This document shows positions 1 to 6,718 of a stretch of DNA of 21,274 bases, in pieces (position 1 is the first letter of the stretch; the number at the start of each line of letters is the position of its first letter). Position numbers and translations under genes: made by a program. The notes beneath the pieces are model-generated. The model did not search any database. It was not told where the DNA came from and was given only the letters and a program-made list of their open reading frames with translations. The stretch is from assembly GCA_036443405.1 (NCBI GenBank), contig JAZFYD010000123.1, positions 1-21,274 of the forward strand, written 5' to 3'. This DNA comes from JAZFYD01 sp036443405. Lineage in GTDB: Bacteria; Planctomycetota; PLA2.

Positions 1-381
1 GTACAGCGCCTGGCCGAGACGGACGGTGTCTCTGTGACGGGCCGCGTCGACGACGTTCGGCCGGAGCTGCTCGCCGCCGCGGTTTCGGTGAGTTCGTTGC
101 GTCTCGGGCGCGGCGTCCCGAACAAGATTCTCGAGGCGCTCGGGCTCGGCATGTCCGTCGTGACGACCTCCAACGGCGCGGCCGGGCTTGCGCTGGACGA
201 GTTTCCGGGCGTGGACGTTGCGGACGAACCCGCGGAGTTTGCGCGCGCCGTCGTTCGCCGGCTCAAGGAAGCGCAGGGTGGGCGCGTGCGATACCCGGAG
301 CATCGCGCCCTTTTGAAGCAACACTACAGTTGGCCGAGTGCGGAAGCGGCGTTCTTGAAGCTCGCGCGAGGCGACGCCTGA
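1..381 (+). CDS. Sugar transferase (GT4 fold), C-terminal part; start lies outside the window
   Basis: The frame is open from the first base and ends in TGA at 379-381, giving about 126 residues of the C-terminal Rossmann half of a retaining glycosyltransferase. The stretch reading GRVDDVRPELLAAA, followed by SSLRLGRGVPNKILEALG, is the nucleotide-sugar binding signature of the TIGR03087-type sugar transferases that accompany exosortase/PEP-CTERM loci. In this family the loop carries the acidic residue of the donor site (here the Glu of KILEAL). The enzyme would add a sugar to the lipid-linked repeat unit at the cytoplasmic face; donor and acceptor cannot be read from sequence. Its stop overlaps the next start (TGATG), so it is the upstream member of the same operon. 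The family assignment comes from motif memory, not a search. Confidence 0.85.
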   Translation, partial: VQRLAETDGVSVTGRVDDVRPELLAAAVSVSSLRLGRGVPNKILEALGLGMSVVTTSNGAAGLALDEFPGVDVADEPAEFARAVVRRLKEAQGGRVRYPEHRALLKQHYSWPSAEAAFLKLARGDA

Positions 382-1238
382 TGGCGCACGTGTTGACCGT
401 CGACGTGGAGGATTGGTACCACGTCGAGAACTTCACCGAAGTCGCTCCGCCGGAACGGTGGCCCGAACTCGAGAGCCGGCTGGAACAAAACGTCGACACA
501 CTGCTCGAGCTTTTCGGCCGCCACGACGTGAAGGCGACGTTTTTCATCCTCGGTGCGGCGGTGGAAGAACAGCCTGGCGTCGTCAAGGCCATTGCCGGGC
601 AGGGACATGAGGTCGGCTGCCACGGGTGGTCGCACGAACTCATCTACCGGCAGAAGCCGGCGGTTTTCGAAGAGGAGACGCGGCGGTCGAAGTCGATGAT
701 CGAGGACCTCACCGGGGAGCCGGTGGCAGGCTATCGCGCATCGACGTTCTCGATTACGCAGGCGTCGCTGTGGGCCTTGGACGTGTTGGCGGAGATCGGG
801 TTTGCCTATGACAGCTCGATCGCGCCGTTGCGACACGATCGCTACGGGATCCCCGGCTCGCCCAAACATCCGTACATGCACGAGTTGGACGGGGGCCGGT
901 CGCTCCTGGAGTTCCCCGTCTCCGTGATGCGTGTGCTCGGTTGGAATTTCCCGCTCGGCGGCGGGTTCTTCCGGCTGTTCCCGCTCGGGACAACGCTCGG
1001 CGCGCTGTCGGCGTATGAAGCCGAGGGGCAATCCGGGATGCTTTACCTGCACCCGTGGGAGTTCGACCCCGATCAGCCGCGTTTGCCCGGTTTGGGCGCA
1101 CTCAAACGCTTCAGGCACTACACCGGGTTGCGCTCGTCCCGCGCCAAGCTCGACCGCCTCTTGTCCCAAGCGGAGTTTCGGACGATGGCCGACGTGCTGG
1201 CCGCGCGATTCCCCGATTGCGGTGTGGCGGGCGGATAG
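381..1238 (+). CDS. Polysaccharide deacetylase, exosortase (XrtA) system-associated type
   Basis: A 285-residue NodB-fold protein, close to the usual size of the XrtA-associated deacetylases (TIGR03006). The N-terminus MAHVLTVDVEDWYHVENF carries the acidic metal/catalytic motif. ATFFILG (about residues 53-59), the H-x3-H metal motif in CHGWSHELIY (about 78-87), GYRASTF (about 115-121) and LYLHPWEFD near residue 220 complete the signature. It should remove N-acetyl (or O-acetyl) groups from amino sugars of the polysaccharide. No signal peptide is visible, so it would act in the cytoplasm or be non-classically exported. The frame is open 51 bases further upstream, but I chose the ATG at 381 because it overlaps the preceding stop as TGATG, is preceded by GAGG at 368-371, and gives the family's usual N-terminus. 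Confidence 0.92.
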   Translation: MAHVLTVDVEDWYHVENFTEVAPPERWPELESRLEQNVDTLLELFGRHDVKATFFILGAAVEEQPGVVKAIAGQGHEVGCHGWSHELIYRQKPAVFEEETRRSKSMIEDLTGEPVAGYRASTFSITQASLWALDVLAEIGFAYDSSIAPLRHDRYGIPGSPKHPYMHELDGGRSLLEFPVSVMRVLGWNFPLGGGFFRLFPLGTTLGALSAYEAEGQSGMLYLHPWEFDPDQPRLPGLGALKRFRHYTGLRSSRAKLDRLLSQAEFRTMADVLAARFPDCGVAGG

Positions 1239-1242
1239 TCCG

Positions 1243-1247
1243 AAGGA
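1243..1247 (+). promoter_or_regulatory. Ribosome binding site for the second deacetylase-like gene
   Basis: AAGGA sits six bases before the ATG at 1254, in the 15-base gap after the deacetylase stop. It supports 1254 as the start. Confidence 0.55.
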
Positions 1248-1253
1248 ATAGGC

Positions 1254-2252
1254 ATGTTCCCGGACCGCCGCGCAGCTCTGTTTCCCGAAGGGCATCCGCC
1301 GGTTCTCCTTTTGGTCGTGGATACCGAGGAGGAGTTCGAGTGGGAGGTGTTCGATCGCAGCGCGACGTCGGTCGCCGCGATGTCGGAGATCCATCGCTTC
1401 CAGGACGTCTGTGACGAATTTGGCGCCAAGCCGACGTATGTCGTCGATTACCCGGTGGCGACCCAGGCGGAAGGGTACGAACCGTTGCGCGCGATTTCTG
1501 CGGATCACCGGGCGGTGATCGGCGCGCATCTACATCCCTGGGTGAATCCGCCGGACGAGGAGGAGGTCGGGCCGTTCAACAGTTTCCCGGGCAACCTCCC
1601 GGCCGATCTCGAGCGCGCGAAGCTGTCGGCGTTGACGGATGCGATCGAACGGAACTTCGGTGATCGGCCCACCATCTACAAGGCCGGCCGGTACGGATTT
1701 GGACAGCACACCGCGCAAACGCTTGCAGATCTGGGCTACATGATCGACATGAGCCTGTGCCCGAGTTTCGATTTTCGCGAAATCGGTGGCCCCGACTTCG
1801 CGGCGGAGCCGGCGGGGCCGTTTTGGTTTGGCGAGACCTTGGAGCTACCCACCACCGCCGGTTTCGTCGGGTACATGCGCGGGGTGCCCGCGCTTTTGGG
1901 TTTGATTCAATCGGCTGCGGGCAAGGCGTTGAGAATCGGTGGCATCCTCGGACGGCTGGGCGCGTTCGATCGCATCCGGCTTTCGCCCGAAGGGGATGAT
2001 TGCGCAGCGCACCGTCGGCTGACGCGCACGCTGTTGGCTGACGGCGTTTCTGTATTCACCATGAGCCTGCACAGCCCGTCGATGAAGGTCGGCGGGACGC
2101 CGTACGTCAAGACCGCGGCCGCGCGCGATGCGTTTGTCGAATCGATCCGGTCGTACCTTCGGTTTTTCACCGAAGAGTTGGGCGGGCGTTGCGTGACTCC
2201 GATGGAGATTCACGCGCTGTTGGCCCAAGAGCGGCGATCGGAGTCGCGATGA
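1254..2252 (+). CDS. Polysaccharide deacetylase-like protein (WalW-like)
   Basis: A 332-residue protein that looks like a divergent (beta/alpha) carbohydrate-deacetylase fold. Visible landmarks are LLVVDTEEEFEWE near the N-terminus (acidic cluster), KPTYVVDYPVA, GAHLHPWVNPP (two histidines, a likely metal-site equivalent), IYKAGRYGFG, then YMIDMSLCPSFDF and FTMSLHSPSMKVGG towards the C-terminus. The His-rich and Asp-rich strand ends resemble NodB motifs, but the order and exact residues differ from the neighbouring classical deacetylase, so the substrate is uncertain. I recall similar proteins labelled WalW in exopolysaccharide loci; treat that name as tentative. No signal peptide or membrane segment is evident. 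The stop overlaps the next ATG by four bases (ATGA), implying translational coupling within one operon. Confidence 0.75.
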   Translation: MFPDRRAALFPEGHPPVLLLVVDTEEEFEWEVFDRSATSVAAMSEIHRFQDVCDEFGAKPTYVVDYPVATQAEGYEPLRAISADHRAVIGAHLHPWVNPPDEEEVGPFNSFPGNLPADLERAKLSALTDAIERNFGDRPTIYKAGRYGFGQHTAQTLADLGYMIDMSLCPSFDFREIGGPDFAAEPAGPFWFGETLELPTTAGFVGYMRGVPALLGLIQSAAGKALRIGGILGRLGAFDRIRLSPEGDDCAAHRRLTRTLLADGVSVFTMSLHSPSMKVGGTPYVKTAAARDAFVESIRSYLRFFTEELGGRCVTPMEIHALLAQERRSESR

Positions 2253-2701
2253 TCCGCGTCGTCCACGTGCTCCACTCGTTTGGCACCGGCGGGCTGGAAA
2301 AAGGTGTGGCGACGCTCGTGCGCCACGCTTCCCCGGATATCGAGCACCGGCTCGTGTGTCTGACGCAGTCCGGCGATTCGGTGCGGCTCCTGCCCGAGGG
2401 CACGCCGGTCATCGAGATGAAACAAGGCGCCGGGCAACTCGGTGAGCTTCATGTGGCGCTTGCGGGCCGAACTGCGGAGGCACAGACCCGCGGTGGTGCA
2501 CACGCGCAACTGGGGCGGGAGCGACGGGATCGTCGCGGCGCGCCTGGCCGGTATCCGTTCCATCGTGCACGGCGAGCACGGATGGGATCCAGGCGATCCG
2601 GACGGGAGGAATCCGCGGCGTCTCAAGTGGCGGCGGCGGTTCAGCAACATGGCGCGGGAGTTCACGTGTGTCTCCAAGGACATTGCGCGCTGGCTCGGTG
2701 A
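2249..2701 (+). CDS. Sugar transferase, N-terminal fragment (frame lost near 2440)
   Basis: The ATG at 2249 overlaps the previous stop (ATGA). The first ~65 residues read as a GT4 N-terminal domain: MIRVVHVLHSFGTGGLEKGV is the acceptor-side opening of the TIGR03088-type PEP-CTERM sugar transferases, followed by HRLVCLTQSGDSV. After about GQLGELH the protein turns into low-complexity Arg/Gly/Ala sequence to the stop at 2699-2701, while the true continuation appears in another frame from about 2442. The last ~85 residues of this ORF are therefore shadow sequence. Joined with the following entry it makes one ~364-residue enzyme, near the family's normal length. This is either a real one-base (or minus two) frameshift mutation or an assembly/sequencing indel. 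Confidence 0.75.
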   Translation: MIRVVHVLHSFGTGGLEKGVATLVRHASPDIEHRLVCLTQSGDSVRLLPEGTPVIEMKQGAGQLGELHVALAGRTAEAQTRGGAHAQLGRERRDRRGAPGRYPFHRARRARMGSRRSGREESAASQVAAAVQQHGAGVHVCLQGHCALAR

Positions 2702-3341
2702 GGACGTCGGCGTGAAGCGGCCGATGACGCAGGTCTACAATGGTGTGGACGTGGACGCGTTTTGCGCCGGTGACGGCAGAGACGCGATCCGACGCGAACT
2801 CAGCATTGCGCCCGATGCGTTTGTCGCTGGCATTGTGGGGCGGCTCGATCCGATCAAGGATCATCCGCGGCTGTTCGATGCGTTTGAAAAGGCGACCGCG
2901 GGCGATCCCGATGCGCGCCTGGTCGTGGTCGGCGACGGCCCGGAGCGCGAACGCCTGGACGCGCTCGCCGGTGAGCGTGTTCTGATGCTCGGCAACCGCC
3001 GAGACGTGCCGGCGATCCTGCAGGCGCTGGACCTGTTCGTGCTCTGCTCCTGGAACGAGGGCATCTCCAATACCATCCTCGAAGCGATGGCGAGTTCACT
3101 GCCGGTGCTCGCGACCCAAATCGGCGGCAACACCGAGTTGGTCTTGCCCCACGTCACCGGAGTCTTGGTTCCGGCGAAGGACGCGACGGCGCTATCAGAC
3201 GGAATCACGGCGTACCACGGGTCGGTGGATCTCCGCCAAACCCAGGGGAAAGCCGGCCGCGACCGCGTGTGCGAGAAGTTCTCCATCGCCGCGATGGTGG
3301 ACAGCTACGAGCAGATCTGGCGCCGCGTCGCCGCGCACTAG
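2442..3341 (+). CDS. Sugar transferase, main body of the frameshifted gene (GT4, PEP-CTERM type)
   Basis: About 299 residues continuing the glycosyltransferase begun at 2249. Landmarks in order: RPAVVHTRNWGGSDG, HGEHGWDPGDPDGRN (a strong family signature of TIGR03088-type sugar transferases), FTCVSKDIA, QVYNGVDVDAF, GIVGRLDPIKDH, then the donor-site block SWNEGISNTILEAMASSLPVLAT with the E-x7-E type arrangement, and a C-terminal helix pair. Possible in-frame starts are GTG 2442 and ATG 2451, but no convincing Shine-Dalgarno precedes them. Lacking the N-terminal Rossmann half, the fragment alone would not be expected to be active. The intact enzyme would add a sugar to the undecaprenyl-linked repeat unit at the cytoplasmic face of the inner membrane. 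Confidence 0.85.
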   Translation: MSFMWRLRAELRRHRPAVVHTRNWGGSDGIVAARLAGIRSIVHGEHGWDPGDPDGRNPRRLKWRRRFSNMAREFTCVSKDIARWLGEDVGVKRPMTQVYNGVDVDAFCAGDGRDAIRRELSIAPDAFVAGIVGRLDPIKDHPRLFDAFEKATAGDPDARLVVVGDGPERERLDALAGERVLMLGNRRDVPAILQALDLFVLCSWNEGISNTILEAMASSLPVLATQIGGNTELVLPHVTGVLVPAKDATALSDGITAYHGSVDLRQTQGKAGRDRVCEKFSIAAMVDSYEQIWRRVAAH

Positions 3342-3476
3342 GCGCGCCGCCCGCGGGTACCAGGTACCGCACTCGGACTCCGTAAGTTGTGTGCCAGTAG
3401 ATGTTTAGTGCGTTCGTGTGCGGCCCGCGTGCCGCAGCCGCGGCGCCTCGCCTGCGCTGAATCGGCGGCTCGGAAC

Positions 3477-4640
3477 TCAGAGCGACCGGGCGATTTCGAC
3501 AACCCGGTGGGCGTTGTGATCCCACGTGTAGGGCGTCTGCTCGATCACGTCCGCGGCGCCCCCGCCGACGCGCGTGCGCAACTCCGGGTCGGCGAGCACA
3601 CCACGGATCGCGTCCGCGAAACCGCGTTCTTCGGAGAGCTCGAACAGAATGGCGCTCTGTTCGTGCGCGACGAGTTCGCGGATGTTCGGAACGTCCGGCG
3701 CGACGATCGCCTTGGCAAGCGCCATGTATTCGAACAGCTTGAGCGGCGAGGCATACGCGGTCACGTCCGGCTGCAGCGCGACGTCGAACGCCGCGATGTT
3801 CGGAATCAGATCCTCGCGCTGGACGATGCCGGTGATCGTGAGGCGGTCGTCCACCCCGAGTTCGACCGCGAGTTCACGCAGGCCCGGGCACGCCGGGCCG
3901 TCCCCGACGATGAGCAGATGAGCGTCGCGTAGCGCAGCGTCGTCTTCGGCCAGAAGGCGCACGACGCGGTCCAGGCCGTGCCAGTCCCGGCAGAAACCGG
4001 TGAAACCCAAAACAACGCGATCTTGCAGCCCCAGGGCCTTCTTGGCCTTTTCCGTCGAATGTCCGCGATTGAATCTCGCCGGGTCGATCCCGTTGTGAAT
4101 CACGTCGACCCTATCGGCATCCGCGCCGGCATCCACCAACATGGCTTTCAGGACCTCGGTCACCGCGAGGATCCGGTCGGCCTGGTTGAGAATCCATGTC
4201 TCGAGCCTTTGCGCCGCGCGCGGAAAAGTGAGCCCGCCGAATTGATTGCGCTCCCAGGCGAGTGGCGCGTTCACTTCCAAAAGCAGCGGAAGTCCGAACC
4301 GCTTCGCCGTCAAAACACCCGCGACGTTCCCGAGCGCGTATCGCTCATAGATGAAATCCGGCGAGAACTCGTGAACCGCGTTGCGCAGCGCCGTGTAGGA
4401 GACGGCGTTGTAGCCCCACTCCATGACCTCGCGCAGGGCGTCCGGCACCACGCGGCTCATCAACGAAAGCCCCTTCGCCTCCGATCCGAAATCGACGGCG
4501 TCTCCACCGGACCCCGGTGCGACCTCGTGCAGCGGATGCTCCGCCCGCGCGAATGCGGCCTGCATCTCGGAAATGTGGACGAACTGGCCGTCACGGGATT
4601 TGGTGCGGTGGTGGTAGAGGATTTTCACAGTGGCAAACAC
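3477..4640 (-). CDS. Glycosyltransferase, GT4 family
   Basis: A 387-residue two-domain GT-B enzyme on the strand opposite its neighbours. The N-terminal domain starts VKILYHHRTKSRDGQFVHI, typical of GT4 enzymes of surface-polysaccharide loci. DFIYERYALGN and LLLEVNAPLAWER follow, then the linker VIHNGIDPARF. The C-terminal domain shows LGFTGFCRDWHGLD, LLIVGDGPA and the donor-binding block ASPLKLFEYMALAKAIVAPDVPNIREL, with the catalytic-loop Glu in KLFEYM. The substrate cannot be predicted. The longest form begins at a GTG at 4640; another GTG at 4628 gives the N-terminus usual for the family and is equally possible. Neither has a strong ribosome site. It is transcribed alone, divergently from the amidotransferase pair and convergently with the sugar-transferase operon. 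Confidence 0.9.
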   Translation of the reverse strand: MFATVKILYHHRTKSRDGQFVHISEMQAAFARAEHPLHEVAPGSGGDAVDFGSEAKGLSLMSRVVPDALREVMEWGYNAVSYTALRNAVHEFSPDFIYERYALGNVAGVLTAKRFGLPLLLEVNAPLAWERNQFGGLTFPRAAQRLETWILNQADRILAVTEVLKAMLVDAGADADRVDVIHNGIDPARFNRGHSTEKAKKALGLQDRVVLGFTGFCRDWHGLDRVVRLLAEDDAALRDAHLLIVGDGPACPGLRELAVELGVDDRLTITGIVQREDLIPNIAAFDVALQPDVTAYASPLKLFEYMALAKAIVAPDVPNIRELVAHEQSAILFELSEERGFADAIRGVLADPELRTRVGGGAADVIEQTPYTWDHNAHRVVEIARSL

Positions 4641-4681
4641 CCGAGATTCCGGGAGACCGAAGGTTCTTGGTGGGGGCCAGT

Positions 4682-4709
4682 CTTATACATTCGCCTGCGG
4701 AGGCTCCGC
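4682..4709 (-). promoter_or_regulatory. Possible promoter/operator in the divergent gap
   Basis: On the minus strand TATAAG (4687-4682) resembles a -10 box about 40 bases before the glycosyltransferase start. No good -35 is found at 16-18 bases. Instead a perfect palindrome, GCGGAG-G-CTCCGC (4697-4709), occupies the -22 to -34 stretch, where an activator or repressor could bind. The rest of the 4641-4819 gap shows no clear promoter for the plus-strand gene. Confidence 0.3.
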
Positions 4710-4819
4710 GACTTGAGCGACCGGGCGCGTCGACTGGGCGGAGTCTCTCGAAAATCCCCTGAATTTGGGACGAAACCTCAGGAATTGGACGATAGGTTGT
4801 CGATTCAAGCAGACAGCAT

Positions 4820-6718
4820 ATGAGCGGATTTTGCGGATGGTTTGGCGGCGACATCGGGCCGGATGAATCGAGGCGGCGCCTCGCGGCGATGTCGGCTGCG
4901 CTGACCGAGCCCGATGGTTCCGAGACGGAGAGCGCTTCGGGTGAAAAAGGCGCCGTGGCGGCCGCCGTGTCGCGCCGCGAATGTGGCGGCGCCGGGGCCG
5001 ACGGACCGGTTCAGGCCGCCATCGAGGGCCAGCCCGTCTGGATCGATCCCGTCCTCTCCGCGATCGCGGAGCGGGTGGGCCACGGCCAAGCCCTGGTGCA
5101 GGGGTATAAGACCCGCGGCGACAAGATCGTGGAGGCGATCACGGGTTCGTTCCGGCTGGTCGTGCTCGACAGTGCCAACGACCGCGCACTGCTCGCCACC
5201 GACCGCCTCGGCCGCCATCCGATCGTCTACGCCACGGTGGGCAACGCGCTGCTGTTTGCAAGCAGCGGCAACGCGCTGCGCGCCCATCCCGATGCGCCTT
5301 CGGGCGTCGACTCGCAGGCGCTCTACGAATATCTCTACTTCGCGTTTGTGCCCGCGCCGCGCACCGTGCGCAAAGACCAGCACCGGCTGCGCCCCGCGGA
5401 AATTCTCACGTTCGAAAACGGCACCGTGAGCCGGCGCGTCTACTGGCGGCCGGATTATCGGGATGCAGGCACCGACGCGTCGTTCGAGAACCTCAAAGAG
5501 GAGTTCCTCGAGCTCTTATCGTCCGCGGTCTCGGCGTCGCTTGCTTCGGCGCGCTGCGGGTGCTTCCTGAGCGGCGGCGTCGACAGTTCCACGGTGGCCG
5601 GTTTGGCAAAGGCGGCGGGCGGCAGCGTCCGCACCTACTCCATCGGCTTCGCGGCAAAGGGTTACGACGAGATGGAGTACGCGCGCATCAGCTCGCGGCA
5701 CTTCGGGACCGATCACCACGAGTACTACGTCACGCCCGCCGACGTCGTGGAAGCCGTTCCGAAGATCGCGCGCATGTACGCCGAGCCGTTTGGCAACGAA
5801 TCCGCCGTACCGACTTATTTCTGCGCGCGCATGGCGAAAGAGGATGGTGTCGAGCGGTTGCTTGCGGGCGACGGCGGCGACGAGCTATTCGCGGGCAACT
5901 CGCGATACGCGCAGCAGAAGGTGTACGACGCCTATCACCGCGTGCCGGCGTTTCTGCGCACGGCGCTCATCGAACCGATCTTGTCCGCCTTCCCTCTGGG
6001 CGACAAGATCATGCCCGTTCGCAAGGGCCGCAGCTACGTAAGGCAGGCCAACGTGCCGCTGCCGAAACGCCTCGAGGCCTACAACTACTTCGAACGTTTC
6101 GGTGCCGGCACGATCCTCGAGGAGGAGTTCCTGCGCACGATCGATCTCGGCGGACCCCTCGCGGCGCTCGAAGAGGAGTATGCCGCCGCGCGATCGGACG
6201 CGAGTCTGAATCGCATGCTGCACAGCGACCTGCGCTTCGTCCTGGCGGACTGCGATTTGGTGAAGGTCAGCCGCATGTGCGAGATGGCCGGCGTCGAGGT
6301 TGCGTTTCCGCTGCTCGCCGACGAATTGGTCGAGTTCGCGTCGCGCGTACCGGCCAAATGGAAGATCAAAGGCCTCAAGTTGCGCTGGTTCATGAAGGAG
6401 GCGCTCCGGGACCTTCTGGCCCCGTCGGTGCTGACAAAGACCAAACAAGGGTTCGGCCTTCCGTTCGGCCTTTGGCTCAAAGACGATCCGGGACTTGAAC
6501 AGCTCGCCGGCGACAGCCTGAGTGACCTGAAAGCGCGCGGCGTCGTGCGTGCGTCGTTCATCGACGACGTTCGCGAACGGCATCGCTCGGAGCACGCCAA
6601 GTACTACGGTGTGATGGTCTGGAGGCTGATGATGCTCGAACAGTGGTTCAAGGCGCATCAGGACACGCCGGTGCAGGCGAACCTGGATGGGGCCAACGTC
6701 GACGGAGTTCGCGACTGA
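4820..6718 (+). CDS. Asparagine-synthase-like amidotransferase with an atypical N-terminus
   Basis: A 632-residue protein with the two-domain plan of asparagine synthase B: an N-terminal glutaminase-like domain (about 1-200) and a C-terminal ATP-pyrophosphatase domain. The synthetase half looks intact: PP-loop SGGVDSS at residues 251-257, AGDGGDELFAGN, ADCDLVKVSRM and KTKQGFGLPFGLWL. The glutaminase half is odd. The protein begins MSGFCGWFGG, so the cysteine that should be residue 2 (and become the N-terminal nucleophile) is residue 5, and no ATG lies next to it. It probably cannot hydrolyse glutamine the usual way. It may use ammonia or depend on the amidotransferase encoded directly downstream (TGATG overlap). 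In exosortase loci such enzymes are thought to amidate sugar acids or other acceptors; the actual acceptor is unknown. The start has only a weak ribosome site. Confidence 0.88.
   Translation: MSGFCGWFGGDIGPDESRRRLAAMSAALTEPDGSETESASGEKGAVAAAVSRRECGGAGADGPVQAAIEGQPVWIDPVLSAIAERVGHGQALVQGYKTRGDKIVEAITGSFRLVVLDSANDRALLATDRLGRHPIVYATVGNALLFASSGNALRAHPDAPSGVDSQALYEYLYFAFVPAPRTVRKDQHRLRPAEILTFENGTVSRRVYWRPDYRDAGTDASFENLKEEFLELLSSAVSASLASARCGCFLSGGVDSSTVAGLAKAAGGSVRTYSIGFAAKGYDEMEYARISSRHFGTDHHEYYVTPADVVEAVPKIARMYAEPFGNESAVPTYFCARMAKEDGVERLLAGDGGDELFAGNSRYAQQKVYDAYHRVPAFLRTALIEPILSAFPLGDKIMPVRKGRSYVRQANVPLPKRLEAYNYFERFGAGTILEEEFLRTIDLGGPLAALEEEYAAARSDASLNRMLHSDLRFVLADCDLVKVSRMCEMAGVEVAFPLLADELVEFASRVPAKWKIKGLKLRWFMKEALRDLLAPSVLTKTKQGFGLPFGLWLKDDPGLEQLAGDSLSDLKARGVVRASFIDDVRERHRSEHAKYYGVMVWRLMMLEQWFKAHQDTPVQANLDGANVDGVRD

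Noticed and set aside
2436..2455. Programmed +1 frameshifting at CTT-C-ATG in the sugar transferase
   Set aside because: No in-frame stop at the slip site, no upstream Shine-Dalgarno-like stimulator and no downstream structure recognised. A plain indel explains it better.
3353..3370. GGTACC-A-GGTACC inverted repeat after the sugar transferase gene
   Set aside because: Only a one-base loop, a bulged stem and no T tract; not convincing as a terminator.
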